Shown: positions 1 to 12,352 of the stretch, one piece after another | Layout of the letters: each line of letters starts with the position of its first letter | How positions within the stretch are numbered: position 1 is the first letter of the stretch | Origin: Ochotona curzoniae | Lineage: Eukaryota > Chordata > Mammalia > Lagomorpha > Ochotonidae | Direction: 5' to 3' | Assembly (NCBI RefSeq): GCF_017591425.1 | Contig: NW_024466459.1 | Location: 3,100,001-3,164,000 of the forward strand | DNA length: 64,000 nucleotides | The notes under the pieces: model-generated | Seen by the model: only the letters and a program-made list of their open reading frames with translations | Told to the model about the DNA's origin: nothing | Database searches by the model: none | Position numbers and translations under genes: made by a program

Positions 1-341
1 TGTGTGTGAGAGAAAGAGAGAGAGAGAGAAAGAAAGAAATATGAAGACAAAAGCAGGCAAGGTAGCAGAGGGAGAGCAGGAGAGCATGCAGGAAAGCATA
101 TCCCAGTGCCTGCAATGCCTGGGGCTTGGGTGGGCCAGGCTGAAGCCAGGAGTGAGCAGGGAACAGAGGATTCAATCAGGTCCTCCATGTGGCAGGAACC
201 CAATTGCTTAAGCCATCACCACTGCTTTTCAAGGTCTTTATCAACACTCTGAGTTAGAATTAGGCAGCAAACCAAGGCACTTCAATGCACGACAACAATG
301 TCTCAACGGGTAATCTTAACTGCTGGGCCAAATGCCTGCCC
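1..341 (-). mobile_element. CSINE-type SINE, cut by the window edge
   Basis: Antisense lagomorph C-type SINE. It opens with the GA-rich run that is the complement of the SINE pyrimidine tract. It then reads GGGCCAGGCTGAAGCCAGGAG, TCCTCCATGTGGCAGGAACCCAA, and ends in the complement of the tRNA-like head (CTTAACTGCTGGGCCAAATGCC). The A-rich 3' tail lies outside the window. The AG-rich start makes a spurious 69-codon frame. Confidence 0.75.
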
Positions 342-727
342 TGTTCCTTGTTTCTTTTGAAGACTGCTAATGATTCCCTGACCCCAGCCCACTGGCCTGA
401 CTATGCCATTCATTTCCAGCTCTTACATATCTTGAATATCAGTGGCATCCATTCTGTTGGTCCTCAAACATTAGTCATGCAGAACTAGGTTTCTCTCCTT
501 CCTCTCTGTTTTTGGTTTGTTTTTACCATTCAGTTTTCCAACAAATCCAACCATCATTAGCTTTCCCCTGCACCACTACAGTAGTTTCTTGCTCAGTCCC
601 ATCTGATTAAAAAAAATTTTTCAGCCTCTACCTGCCTCACACATCAGCTCAGGGAGTTACACTGATCTCTCAGCCGTGGTGAAAAGAGCCACATCCCTGT
701 CCAACCCCAGTGTCATGGCCAGAGCCT
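342..727. other. Single-copy spacer, no gene seen
   Basis: No SINE landmarks, tandem structure or convincing coding frame. Short A and T runs only. Confidence 0.5.
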
Positions 728-955
728 AGTCCTTTGCAGCACTGGTCCTGTGAAACACACATCTTCATTCTGCAGCACTGAAGCAACTCATGCCATTCTA
801 ACAAAAAGCTCTTTCAACATCCTGAGGGAGACCTGGATTACATTCCTGGCTCCTAGCTTCTCTCTGGTCCAGCCCTGGCTACTGTGGACATTCAGAAAGC
901 AAACTAGCACACACTGGTGCTCTCTCTCCTTCTCTTTATGCATCTAAAATAAAGC
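728..955 (+). mobile_element. CSINE-type SINE, diverged
   Basis: The 3' half is clear: GAGGGAGACCTGGATTACAT, CCTGGCTCCTAGCTTC, CCAGCCCTGGCTACTGTGGACATT, a short pyrimidine run and CATCTAAAATAAA. The head is badly diverged, so the left boundary is approximate. Confidence 0.65.
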
Positions 956-1470
956 AGGAAATGAGGAAGGGAAGGAAGGAGGAGAAAAATTCTAGACCTT
1001 TACAAGAAGTGTCCAGTATGAGACAGTGCTAGAACTTCTGTGTGTCACAGGTCCGAGAAAGAGGAACACTGAAGCCATGCTATCATGGCAGGGAGCTCAG
1101 AGTATAAGCCCCAAGATGGGAACCCTGCTTGGCCTTTGGGCTCAGCAAAAGCTTCTATCTCATGTTGAATTCAAATGTACGAAGACCCAACCCCACGATC
1201 AATATGTAGCCTTAGAATTTATTGTCATTTCACTCACATGATCAACAGACGCACACAGAGCACACATAAGTTTGAAAGTCAGAATTAGGAAAAGTATGAT
1301 CAAATCCAAGGCAAGTTTGGAACACAAGAGCATAGACATTGCTGGTGGTTTTGTTAAACTAACTGAATAGCTACTATGTTCTAGGTAGGCTTTTAGCACC
1401 TGAAACCATACTGACACTTCATGCTGAAAATAACAAGAAAAGTAATACAATATAGTTTTAAGAATCAGAT
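956..1470. other. Single-copy spacer
   Basis: No repeat landmarks and no coding frame of note. A GGAAGGAAGGAGG purine stretch lies near 965-985. Confidence 0.45.
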
Positions 1471-1790
1471 GGGGTCTTGCATTGTAGTTTAATGCATTAA
1501 GCTGATGCATGCAGTGCCAGCATCCCATATGGACACCAGCTCAAGTCATGTCTGCTCCTGATTCAGCTCCCTGCTAATGTGTCAGGGAAAGCAGCAGATA
1601 ATAACTGAAGTGTTTGAATGCCTGCATGTACATAGGAGACCAAGAACAAACTCCTGGCTCCTGGCAAGATCCTGGCCCTCACCCAGCTGTTGTGACCATT
1701 TGGGGAAAGAACCAGAGAATGGAAAAATCTTATCTGCCTCTCTCTCTCTAACTTTGCCTTTCAAGTAAATAAAAGGAATCTTTAAAACAA
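1471..1790 (+). mobile_element. CSINE-type SINE, near full length
   Basis: Complete order of landmarks: GGGGTCTTGCATTGTAGTTTAA head, CCAGCATCCCATATGGACACC, CAGCTCCCTGCTAATGTG, GAGACC, TCCTGGCTCCTGGC, GACCATTTGGGG, the CTCTCTCTCT run, then CTTTCAAGTAAATAAAAGG. Confidence 0.9.
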
Positions 1791-1805
1791 AAATCTCATT
1801 GGGAA

Positions 1806-1896
1806 TGAAATTCAAAGAAGTTTTGGTGCAAGAATTTTTTTTTAAATCTACATACATTTTTCATATATTTATTTTCCATGAACTCTTTGAAGACTT
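1806..1896 (+). mobile_element. Mariner-type MITE (MARNA-like), 5' truncated
   Basis: Reads TTTTGGTGCAAGAATTTTTT, then TTTCCATGAACTCTTTGAAGAC. The same interior and terminal sequence appears in the fuller copies at 6299-6439 and 32924-33026. The family name MARNA is from memory; the shared structure is seen directly. Strand is arbitrary. Confidence 0.5.
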
Positions 1897-3736
1897 TTCC
1901 TATTACTATAACAGAGAAACAATTATTTTTACTCCTTGGTGTTATAATTTTAATCAAAGTACAGAGAAGTTCTGCAACCTAGCAAATTGTAGAACCACAG
2001 CAAGCACACAATGGGATTCCACAGTTACAGTTTAGGGAGATTCTTAGGAGAAAGGCAGCAGCCAGGAATCTTGCTCTGTGTTCCCAGATCACCCTAGGAA
2101 AGATTGTGATTGTTGGTGTGTCACAGCTACCTACAGAAATGGAGTGCTCTGCAGAAATGCTGCAGTGACAACAACGGTGGAAGACCAGTCAGGAGCTCTC
2201 CCTCTCTTGGCCCCCATCACCACAGACAGGGCCTGCAAGGCCAGATCAATGCACCGTCCACTTTCCACAGGTCATCACATAAATGCACTGACTTCCTTTC
2301 ATTTGGGTCCCTCCCGTCACCATGAGGCCCAGGATGTCCTAATGAGGCTGACCTGAACTACATTTGATAAGACACATGGAAAGAGCATTTGGCTCCTGCT
2401 TCCACACCAGTCCCACCAATTAATCAGCTGAAAGCCCCATAGAAGACAACACAGTTACACAGCTGCTGCTGGGTCAGAGGGAAGGTAGCAATGATATCTG
2501 AGGGTGATGAGGGCTCAGGCCACTGTCCTTTCTCCCAGTCTAGTCTTCCCAAACCTTATGGGTCAGGAAGGAATAGGGTGCTTCATCTCTGCCTCCCCCT
2601 GCTTCCTGACAAGCCCTACAAGAGGCCTCAAGGAGGCAGAAGGCAGGGTCTTTCACTGCTCTGCTGCCATCAGGCCAGGTTTTTCTTGCTGACTCTGTCC
2701 ATAGAGTAAGGCAGCAGGACCAGCAAGGAGCCCATGGGTGAGGGGAACCAGGGTCCTTAGGGAGTTCTGCGGCTGCCAGGAAGCCACAAGGGACTCCATG
2801 GCAGCAGGTGTCTCGGGAATACTGCCTAGGTGAACCTCTAGCCGACACAAACTCGTCCTCCATGGGGCTCCTTCTGCTCCTGTGGCTACAAACAAGCACA
2901 AACAAGCACTTGTGCTTGAGAGGGAAGACAAGGAGGTGTAAGAGCTGAGCACGGAGAGAGGTTGTTTCGAACTCTGTTTACAGAAAACTTCATTGCAGGT
3001 CATTTCATTACAAGTTGCCGCCAGGGCCAGGGCTGAAGGAGCACTCTAGATTTACCCCCAGGTACATATTACTGGTAAACACACATGCTGATTTATAGCC
3101 AGCCTGTTCAGTGCATCCCACTTATTGAAACATTAATTTCTAATGTGCCCCTTGCATTAGAAAAGAGAAAGGAAAGGAAAGGAAGGAGGCAGAAGTTCTA
3201 GATTTCGGTGGGCCACACATAACAGCCCTGCCCTGAACACTTCACCTGCCACCTACTGACAGATACAGAAGATGCTGCCTGCAGAAGTACAGGAGTTTGA
3301 GGGCTTCATCAATAACAACAGGTTCTGTATTCTGAGAAAGAACTAACACTTGCAGCCTCACTTTGTGCAATCAACACATGCCAACTGCACACGCAGGGCA
3401 CCAAAGAGGTGCTCATGAAGAAGGCACCATCCCTGGCCTAGAAAGGCTGCAGGTCTAGAGCCGATTCAGGACTAGGTTCCCACATTCACTAGATGCAGAA
3501 ATCTAGAAAGGTCATGTGCTCTAAGACATAGCTTTATTGAAATTTTCAATGTAACCAGTCTCTTGCAAAGGAAACACCATTAAGAAGGACTAGGAAAACA
3601 GGGAAGCCTTCCCTTAAAAGTTTCTCACAAAACTTTGCCTTAGCACCAAAAAGTAGGAGAGAGGGAGTCGTGTGGAGAGGGGAACAGCAGGGGAAGAACC
3701 AAAACTCATCTGTAGTCACAGCAACAAGAAATCAGG
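1897..3736. other. Repeat-poor stretch of 1.8 kb, no gene assigned
   Basis: No SINE landmarks. A more GC-rich part at about 2480-2960 carries overlapping open frames on both strands (up to 121 codons at 2540-2905 on the minus strand). They match no family I recognise and show no splice context that would make them exons. Confidence 0.45.
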
Positions 3737-4075
3737 TTTTTTTTTTTTTCTTAAGATTTATTTCTTTTTACTGGAAGGGTAGATCTACAGAGAAATGATG
3801 ATACGGAGGGAAAGATCTTCCCTTTGCTGATTCACTCTCCAAGTGGCCACAACAGCTGGAGCTAAGCTGATCTGAAACCAGGAGTCAAGAGTGTCTTTCA
3901 GGTCTTCCACATGGGTACAGGGTCCCAAGGCCTTGGGCTATCCTCTATTGCTTTCCAAGGCTGTAGGCAGGAAGCTGGATGGGAAGCAGGGCAGCTGGAA
4001 CACAAACTGGCACCCATATGGGGTCCCGACATGTGCAAGGTGAGGATTTAGCCAGTGAGCCATCATGCAGGGCCC
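3737..4075 (-). mobile_element. CSINE-type SINE, full length
   Basis: Antisense full-length copy. It runs from a T-run and AAGATTTATTT (tail complement) through CACTCTCCAAGTGGCCACAACAGCTGG, GGGTACAGGGTCCCAAGGCCTTGGG and GAAGCTGGATGGGAAGC to the tRNA-like head complement ending GCAGGGCCC. Confidence 0.9.
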
Positions 4076-6118
4076 TAGAAATCACCAATTTCACTGATGA
4101 ATGCCAATTCACAATCAGTCCAAATGCTTGTGTCCTGCTCAGCCCAACACCATGCTCACCTGCCTGGCAAAGCTGCCATGGGCCCTGTGCCTCCAGAATG
4201 CAGCACAGCACTGGCTCCCAGCTGTGCTGAGGCTGCCTACAAAAACAGGCTCCTGCCCCTATTTGCATGAGTAATAAATTCACCTTGTTGTTTCAAAAAT
4301 TGATCAACAGTCTTATGCTTGAACATGAATCAACATTTCTGTCTGCCTTTCAGGGTACATTTTAGTCTAAAGATGCAATGAAGGGATGGTTTTAGAAAAA
4401 ACTGTGAGGATGTTGATTCAAAATGTAAAATAAAGAATCGCTTGGCTTTCCATAAGGTGGGTTTTCAGTTGTACCTGGTGCCAATAAAAGTTGCTTTGGA
4501 TACAATTCTCACATATTTAATTGGTGGCTTTCAAGGTACAATGAAGATTAAACACCAGCAGCAATTTGGGGTAGGGAATGGGGGCTGGAAACCAGAACCA
4601 ATACATGAGGCCTCCAAGCTGAGCTACAAACTCAACCAGCTCAGGAACCAACTTGATTTAGTGCTGAAATGCAATGTCAGTATAAGTGTAGCGCAACATG
4701 GTGAGGAGGTGTGGTGTGTGGGTGTCATGAATGAGACAAAAAAGATGGTAGTCCCTTTGGAAGGAAGAGTCACAGCTTCTGCAGCATGGCCTTCTCTGCA
4801 GGCTCTGGGTGGCTGCACCTCAACTTCCGCAACATTCCTGATGCAATCAATTTAATTCTGACCAGCTTGGACTGAGAGCCACAGGAAGCAATGAATCTCA
4901 AACCATCCCCCTGCAGGCAAAGGAAAATATGATGGTGCTTTTCCTGAAGAAATGGATCAGTTTTGTAAAAAAAAAAAAAAAATAGGGAAAGATCTGAAAA
5001 AAAAGAGGAGAGAACAAATTCATTTCCATGACTATTGTCCAGCACAGCTGCACCCAACTCATTTACATTGCTATTTAATGGCCCTAATAAATATGAATAT
5101 TGCACCATATAAGCCACACAAAAGGTCTGTGCTTGAAATATTTAGAGTATTGAAAACAATAGACACAGTAACCTCAGGAGCACAGCATTGGAGACTTCAA
5201 CCCCGCCCCCAAATCAGAAGGACACCAAATTAGTGGACAATTATAAGAAACTGAGCATTCTGAAAGCCAGTCATTAGCAGTACACGAACAGGGATACATT
5301 TTTCAGTGTGAACAATAAGAGGCGGCTGTGATTTTATTGCAGACCTGAAACCCCCAACCATGCTTCTAAGAAAGTAATTTCACTGCAATGAAGCAAATCA
5401 ACACTCCATTTCTCTTTGGGTCCTGTGAATTCCTTGGAAAGCTCTCCTGCCACTCAGCAGGCAGGACCTCTCCTCTCTGCCTGGAAGGGAAAGCAAGAAA
5501 GGAAAGAAGTGCGATCAGCAGTCATCAAGCCAGAGTGCTGGGGGCCTCAACCGAAGTCACTCAACTTCAGCTCTGTGTGCCATCACTGGGCCATCTGCAT
5601 GCACCCTCGGAATGTCCCCAGAAGCCCACCTCCATGCCTCATTCATGCAGACAAGGCAAGGGAGTAATATAGAGATAGGAACCAGTCCTTCACTGCAAGT
5701 TCTCTGCATTATGAAAGAAAACAAGGCTTCACCAGGGGTAGGCCTGCAACGACGACGATACAGAGCCTCTTTTGTTCACTGTACAACAGAGCAAGTCCGT
5801 CCCCGCCCCCGAGGACCTGGAGACCCCTACTGCCCCACATGCAAACTCACTAAAGAATAAGGTAAAGATGTGCCAAATGGCTCGAGTGCCTTACTACCCA
5901 CTAAGGCACAGCTTCTGATCACCTCTGGAAGAGGCCGGCTCTTCTAGAGTTACACTCTGGGAGTTGAGGCATGACGGGGCCACCTAGTCATCAGCTGGGA
6001 GCCAAGGCTGCTGCAGCTGACGCTGTGCTGTGACCACAACATTCTGCCCTGTACTTGCTGTCAACTCCACAGCTCCAGAGATAAGGCAAGGAGAAAGAGA
6101 CAAGCCTCTTTCTGTCTG

Positions 6119-6120
<2 letters not shown>
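4076..6120. other. Repeat-poor stretch of 2 kb, no gene assigned
   Basis: Contains an open frame of 137 codons at 4442-4855 (plus) and shorter ones at 5388-5672. None matches a recognised family. An A-run lies at about 4968-4982. The stretch is bounded by an old SINE and a CT microsatellite. Confidence 0.45.

Positions 6121-6152
<32 letters not shown>
6121..6152. repeat. (CT)16 dinucleotide microsatellite
   Basis: Uninterrupted CT run of 32 bp. It is not inside a recognisable SINE, unlike most CT runs here. Likely length-polymorphic. Confidence 0.9.
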
Positions 6153-6155
<3 letters not shown>

Positions 6156-6298
6156 GCACACACAGCCTGAAAAGGAGGTATGATGGCAAACAGAGGTTAA
6201 GGACTGACAATCTCCTGCAGGGACAGGTAAAGATCGGCAGGTACTATACAAACTGGAAAAGGGAACGTCCAACCAGAACCACACAAAACACTATGAAT

Positions 6299-6439
6299 GA
6301 GGAGCCTTCAAAAAGTTTGCAGAAAACAGGTATTAAGAAAAAAAAAAAACTGTGCATGAATTAAAAAAAAAAACTGCACCTAAAATAAACTCAACCATTC
6401 TTTCTACTTTTCCATGAACTTTCTGAAGTCCCCTCATAT
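6299..6439 (-). mobile_element. Mariner-type MITE (MARNA-like), both ends present
   Basis: The ends are inverted copies of each other: left GAGGAGCCTTCAAAAAGTTTGC, right CCATGAACTTTCTGAAGTCCCCTC. The interior is A-rich with GCACCTAAAATAAACTC. No transposase is encoded. The small size and palindromic ends are those of a non-autonomous mariner element. Confidence 0.65.
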
Positions 6440-7164
6440 TTCCGTATTTTCATCTTTCTAGGAAATGAAGAGTGTATATAGCTCAGAGATCCCTAAATGA
6501 TGCACGGAACAGTCACATTTCCTCACACAGACCAGAGAGACTGGCCATGCACTTAACCATGTACTCAAAGCTGTGAGGAATATTGGTCTCATTTCAGAAA
6601 GAGAATTTAAAGCTATCAGAAAATGACCAAATGCATCCACTCTCAATATCCTTACAGTAACTCTTTTGCCCCACCTATACGACCATGAGGTTAAGAGTCC
6701 ACTACATGTCTGCCTTCAAGATGTGGGGGCATAGGGATGGGAGACAGATTCACGCCTGGAATAAGAATAGGTAGCAGCTTCTCTCTACACAAAATCCAGC
6801 AGCTGGACTTCATTTCCCACATCTGCAACATAAATGAAGTGAATGGGAACATCATCAGCTCTCTTTCCAGCGCTGTGGTTGTGTCTAAGATCCACAGAAC
6901 CCTTGCCAATGACAACTCGTTCTCAGCGATCCTCACAAATTTAGCCCTCATTTTACACATAGAGCTGTAATGATATAAATTGTTTCTGAAAATCTGTTCC
7001 ATACACTAATGTACCAAAATGGTGATAAAAAAGAAAATAAAACCCAATATATTTATTTTTACATGATTTTAGGTTAATAAAAAATATATAATTTGTCCAT
7101 ATTTTCCAATATGTGCAGATAGATGGAGGACTCTTAAAACACAAATCCTACAAAATGTATAATA
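6440..7164. other. Single-copy spacer
   Basis: AT-rich towards 7000-7100. Short overlapping frames on both strands (103 codons minus at 6691-7002) without recognisable domains. Confidence 0.4.
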
Positions 7165-7445
7165 AAAACACGTTCTAAAATTTATTTTCAAAGCAGAAAG
7201 CTGGAATGAGACAGACAAATTTCTTCTATTTGCTAGTTCACCCCCATGTCAATAATAGCTGGCACTGCAGCAAGCAGAAACCAGGAACCTGGAACTCAAC
7301 CCAGCAGTCCTACCTAGGTGGCAGTGACCCAAACTCCACAGCCATTACCCGCTGCCTCCCAGGTCCTTAGCAGCAGGAAACTGAATTTGAGATCAAGGTC
7401 AGGATCTTAACCCAGGCACTCCTCTATGGGATGTGGGTGCCAGGA
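7165..7445 (-). mobile_element. CSINE-type SINE, diverged
   Basis: Antisense copy: AAATTTATTTTCAAAGCAGAAAG tail complement, CTAGTTCACCCCCATG, GCAGTGACCCAAACTCC, CGCTGCCTCCCAGG, then AACCCAGGCACTCCTCTATGGGATG. The head complement is eroded. Confidence 0.75.
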
Positions 7446-8655
7446 AAACCATCACAGAAGGAAAGCTCTCAGCAAGTAAAAAGGCAAAAAGGCCTTCCAA
7501 CTACCCTGAAAAATAAGTTATCTCAAACTTCAATCAATTCCATGCACATGAATCATTCTTAAAAACCTTTAGGAAAGGCTGAAATTTACAATAATTTCTT
7601 CAGTGAGCCTTACCTTTCCATTTCATCAAAATACCTGTTGCTATTAATTGCTTTCCTCTTTAAAATTTTCAGCTTAATTTTACTGGCACACTTTTTAAAC
7701 TTTTGAGATCTCTTGTACAATTTGCCCTGATTTCTGATGTGATGCGATCACATGAATCACCTTTGGTTCATGCAGTCTTCCCTTCATCTCACCTGCACAT
7801 CAGTATTTTGAAAATGGTTCGATGTCTTTGCTAAAAGTATCACTTCCTGGAATGGCATCTATGGGTCTACCTTCTCTATTATTCAGCCCAGGATCAAATC
7901 TAACCAGTGGGCTTCTCTACATGCTTACTAGCCTAACGACATTGACAGGTTTGATGCAGCATCAGCCACAAAGAGCAAACAACAAGAGCTGGCTATTACT
8001 TTAGACAGAATTTTTTTTTTTCTCAAGAACTATTACAGAAGTAAAGAATCACTGGTAAAATGGTCAGATACTAAGGGTCCTGCGCATATCTCAAACTCTC
8101 CCCAACATTAAAGAGTCTGAGGTTAGGATCTGGGAACCACCGAGGCTACAAAAACCAATCAGACAGAATGTAATTTTGTTTAGCTTTGTCCTTGTCTGCA
8201 GCAGGTCACATTCAACAGTAAAGTCCATATCTGCAATCATGAAGATGCAGCTTACACTCACAGCTAAAATGTCTATATCTTCCCTTGTAATCGGTAACAA
8301 TAAGCTGATCTACCCATTGGCTCTTTCCTCCTCTCTGCTCCCTCTCTTTTTTAGCACCTGGTGCCTGGCTCCTACTCTCCATGCCATGTTGAAATGGTAA
8401 CAAATCCCTTAACATGACTGACTATTCAATCTCAGAAACTCTTACCTGGCTCCTGAGATGTGCAACTGAACCTCAAATGCCTATCTTTAGATAAAACAGC
8501 ATGTTTAACCTACAAAGCCCTTGTTTACACTACAATCTCTAGTGAATATGTACAAAACAAAAAGCCAGTGGTTGGTTTTTCTTTCACTTTTTTTTAAAAA
8601 TACAAGTCTCTGACTCCAAATAAATAGAAAACCTAGCTCAAAATAGCCTAAATCG
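7446..8655. other. Repeat-poor stretch of 1.2 kb
   Basis: AT-rich, with short frames only (74 codons or fewer). No exon or RNA gene recognised. Confidence 0.4.
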
Positions 8656-8860
8656 GAGGTCAATGAACTTCATCTCTCAAGGGCCAGATACTAAATATTT
8701 TCTTTCACAATTTTTCAAGGCTACAACTGCAAAGGAAAAGCAACTATAGACCCTATGTAAATGGATGGGCATTGCTTTCTTCCAATCAAACTTTATATAT
8801 ATATATAATATGAATGATATGAAATAGCTGGCCTGGAGGTCACAGTTTGCCAATTCCCAC
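8656..8860 (+). mobile_element. hAT-type non-autonomous DNA transposon relic (MER type)
   Basis: Reads GGTCAATGAACTTC, AAGGGCCAGATACTAAATATTTT, TAGACCCTATGTAAATGGATGGGC, CCAATCAAACTTTAT and CACAGTTTGCCAATTCCCAC. This is the familiar order of a mammalian-wide hAT-derived MER element. I do not assign the subfamily. An (AT)n run at 8793-8809 lies inside it. Confidence 0.65.
8793..8809. repeat. (AT)n microsatellite
   Basis: Alternating TA run of about 17 bp, apparently expanded inside the hAT relic. Confidence 0.7.
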
Positions 8861-9463
8861 CTTAAACAATAAGGATTATTTATCTCACAAAACAAAGAGC
8901 TGAGACAGGAAAAACCCCAAGCTGGTTAACCATGTACTAAGGTTCCACTTCCCTTTACCTTCCCAATGCCAAGCCACCTTTGCTCATGATTATAAGATGG
9001 CTGCCACAGCTGCCAGACAAACCTGTGCACATGGCAATGCTGAGCACAAGGAAAAATAGCTCTTTCCTTGTGTCTTTTTGGAGGATAAAGAAACTTGAGC
9101 CAGAAGTTTTCCCTTCAACTAACAGGAATCGCACGCTTCCCCCTTGAGGAATGCCCCCTGTAACAGCTCTAGATCATGCATGTACCGCTCCAGGGTGCCA
9201 TACAGCATCACTGTCAGGACAAAACAGAGTTCTCCTCAGAGACCCATTGGGGGTGAATTCCAAAACTGCCCCCAACCAATGCCAACATCTTCATGCAAAA
9301 TGGCATTTGACCTACACACATCCTTCATATCTCACATCATCGCTAGACTACTTACAATACCCACTGCAGTATAAATGATCCATAAACAGTTGTTACATCA
9401 TGCTGTTTAAGAAATCGACAAGAAAGTCTGTATATGTTCTGTATGTGACCAATTCTGTCTTCT
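8861..9463. other. Single-copy spacer
   Basis: No repeat landmarks. Short frames only. Confidence 0.4.
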
Positions 9464-9562
9464 GAATTTTTTTCAAGATCATTTTTTCTAAAAGCAGAGT
9501 AACAGAAAGAGACAGAGGGAGACAGAGATCTTCCATCCACTGGTTTACTCCCCCAAATGGCC
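9464..9562 (-). mobile_element. CSINE-type SINE, 3' fragment
   Basis: Only the tail half remains, antisense: T-run, AGAGACAGAGGGAGACAGAG, ATCTTCCATCCACTGGTTTACTCCCCCAAATGGCC. The sequence then becomes unique, so the 5' part is missing. Confidence 0.75.
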
Positions 9563-10444
9563 AATTATTAGATCTGAGTCATGCCAATGCCAGAATTTAG
9601 AAGTTCTACTGAGTTTTCAAATACTAGGCATGGCTGTAAGTGCTGTCACTCACAGAAACCTTCTAACAGTCACTGTTTTTGAGTTACTGTGGACATAGCT
9701 TCTGGAAGTGCTTGGTGTGGCTGGTTCCTAAAGCCATGCACCTATAAGGACATTCTTCCTCCCACCTTGTCAGCATTCACAATCCTCAGTCCCCAACCCT
9801 TTTTCTGATGCTCATTCTCCCTGACAGGCGCATGTACCTGTCTTCTTCCCAAGGTGGCTTTGTGTTTTGCTGCCCACCCAGGCCAGGCCTTCCCTCTGCT
9901 GTAACTATTGTGATTTGTTGTGTTTCGTCTGCAGGCGATGTGTCAACTGTGCATCACCCTATTGTTTGAGACCTTTCATTTCCATTGTCAACGATGTCAA
10001 TAATTGCACCCTTTCAGTTTTGTGAAAAATCATAGTTGAAGTTTTATTTTCAGCTGCCTTCTAGGAAGAGAAAGAGAATAGGGTTTCGATTCCCTGTTTA
10101 CCTTACTCTGGTATGAAATAAATGTTGCACTGGAAAACTATTACAAGGAGCTTGAAAGACAAGGCTTTGTGTCACTTTTTAAAACCCGGTGTTTCAAATT
10201 AGCATGATATTTATTCATAAGTAGCTGGTCTTGGTGAAAGCACCTGGGTAATTGCAACAGGGTAACTTATGCAAGTATTCATCGGTTGGAAGCAGAATGA
10301 TCTTACAAGGATTCCCAGAGATGGTGTAGTTTTGAAGGAGGAAGGAGACTTGCGTGCCAGGCATGGTGTCACCAAACATGTAGTCAGAGAACCCACTGCT
10401 TGTACACTCATGGATTCAAATGAGCAAACACTGAAAGTGTTCAG
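9563..10444. other. Single-copy spacer
   Basis: Nothing repeat-like is clear. The first 100 bp could be a very eroded MIR, but this is not supportable. Overlapping frames of about 105 codons on both strands at 10211-10583 are not recognised. Confidence 0.35.
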
Positions 10445-10560
10445 AGGGGCCAACATGGTGGAACAATGGTTTAAGCAGAAGTTTACATCACCAGTACTGC
10501 ATGTCGGAACACTGGTCCAAGTTCTGCTGCTCTGCTTCACACCTCAGTTGGCTCAAGTGC
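10445..10560 (+). mobile_element. CSINE-type SINE, 5' head only
   Basis: GGGGCCAACATGGTGGAACAATGGTTTAAGC is the tRNA-like head, followed by ACTGGTCCAAGTTCTGCTGCTCTGCTTC. The rest of the element is absent. Confidence 0.65.
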
Positions 10561-12010
10561 TTGGTTTAAAAGACTTTCATTAACTTACTTCAAGTTATAC
10601 CTATTTCCAATATGTAAATTTCTAGTAAGGTGAGAGGAAATAAAACCTGAGCACTAAAGACAGGCATGCATGAGATCTGGAATGCTTGCTGTTCTCTCTC
10701 TCTAGACAAGGATGCTTCAGGTGCCCATGTGGGCTGAGAAACAGCTCTTGACTCAGGAAACAAAGACATTGGAAGGTAAAGAACAGTCCTCCTGGGCCTC
10801 CTGGTAGGAGTTCACAGCTGGTCTCTACTTCTGCAAAGACAGCATTATCATAATGCTACAAAGTGCCAAAGAGAATTGTTTTAATAAACAGGGTTTTTAT
10901 GCTCTTAAAAAACTTGCACACAAGCACTTGATTCTATTAGCTAGAGTACACTGCGGCTAGCAGAGGATTCACAGCGGAACGGAACAGCATGGTGCTGTGT
11001 CAAAAACTGACATCACCAGCACTTAAAAGATTGAATTCTTAAACACATTCAGCTCGAGAGAAGCATTCCCAGTCTAATGAGAGCTATCCATGTACGTTTC
11101 TAGAACGGTAAGTATGCTTTAAATATTGTTACTGTATCACATGATTGTGTTTCTCACCTGGGGGCAGGCCACTTGACTACACTATATAATTATTAGTGCA
11201 GATTACCCGCAAAGACTCTCAGTATGCATTAAAAACCTCAATAAAAGTCTACTTTAAAGTGCAAACAGTAACCAGCAAGGGCAAGTGACTTCCCTTAGGG
11301 AATGTGCTTCTGAGTCAGGTGAACAATTAATGCATGTAAATGATATTTCTCAAGATTCCCAGAACTGAGCAGAGACTTCCTCAGCCCTATCGTTCCATAT
11401 CATTTATCTCATTACTAAATCTACTCTTGCTAGACAGACTGGGTCCAATCTCTCTGCATTATCAGAATCTCAAATCTGCACATGCCAAATTATCAAAGAT
11501 CCCAAAACCTACAGCTGTGGGACATCAGAGGCCACATGCAGCAGGTACCTGGGCAGAAGGCAGAGTACTAACTGCACTACCTCCAGGGACCAAATCCCTT
11601 CTGCTCTCTGGTCAGACAGCATGATCTTCGCATCATGAGCAGGAGGAAATCCCACTGAAAAACTCCCAAGTGCTTTTGCACTGCGTAATGGCCGGAGTTC
11701 TAACAGTACTTCTCTCTCTGCAGCAACACTCTAATGAGGTGAAAGAACGATCTACTTCTGTTTCCTGGATGAATGAATCTAAGATGGCTATGAACAAGCC
11801 TACCATCATTTTTTTTTAATGCAGTACCAGTATTAAAATGATTTGGCATGAAATCTAATGATGCTGTCAAGACAGATCTGGCTATGGAAGGCTATGAAGT
11901 CTGGCCAACTGTCTTCACGCTGAGCTTCTCTACTCCAGGATTACTGCCCAGCAATCCTGACGCTAACAAAAATCACCCCCGCCTTTCTGGACATTGAAGA
12001 CATCTTGAGA
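10561..12010. other. Repeat-poor stretch of 1.4 kb
   Basis: No gene seen. An AT-rich block at about 10920-11260 has the varied, low-CpG, repeat-free look of conserved non-coding DNA. That impression needs a cross-species alignment. Confidence 0.4.
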
Positions 12011-12352
12011 GGCCACATTTTGAGTATTGTAGAGGGTGAACGCATGGATTGCAGTGTCTGCATGTGAGCACCAGTCTGTGACCCGGCTGTTCCACTTCTG
12101 ATCTGGCTCTCTGTTAATATGCCTGGGAAGCAGGCACAGGACTGTAGGTACTTGGGCTGCTGCCATCCATGTGGGGGTCCCAAATTCTGCTTCAGGCTCC
12201 TGGATTTGATCTCAACCAGCCTAGCTGTTACAGCCATTTGGAGTGTGAATCAGCAAAACACTCCCATCTCCCTCTTGCTCCCACCACCTTCCTCTCTTCC
12301 ACCTTCCCTCCTTCCTTCCTTCTCCTTTCAAATAAATGTCTTGTAAGAAGTA
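12011..12352 (+). mobile_element. CSINE-type SINE, near full length
   Basis: CGGCTGTTCCACTTCTGATC, GGCTCTCTGTTAATATGCCTGGGAAGC, CATCCATGTGGGGGTCCC, CAGGCTCCTGGATTTGATC, AGCCATTTGGAGTGTGAATCAGC, a CCTTCCTTCCTT tract, then CTTTCAAATAAATG. The head (GGCCACATTTTGAGTATTGTAG) is diverged. Confidence 0.85.

Noticed and set aside
4442..4855. 137-codon plus-strand frame in single-copy sequence
   Set aside because: No family or motif recognised. A 64-codon antisense frame overlaps it, and there are no clear splice signals. It was left as unassigned sequence.
9600..9690. Possible MIR
   Set aside because: Only vague resemblance (CATGGCTGTAAGTGCTGTCACTCACAG); not enough ordered landmarks.
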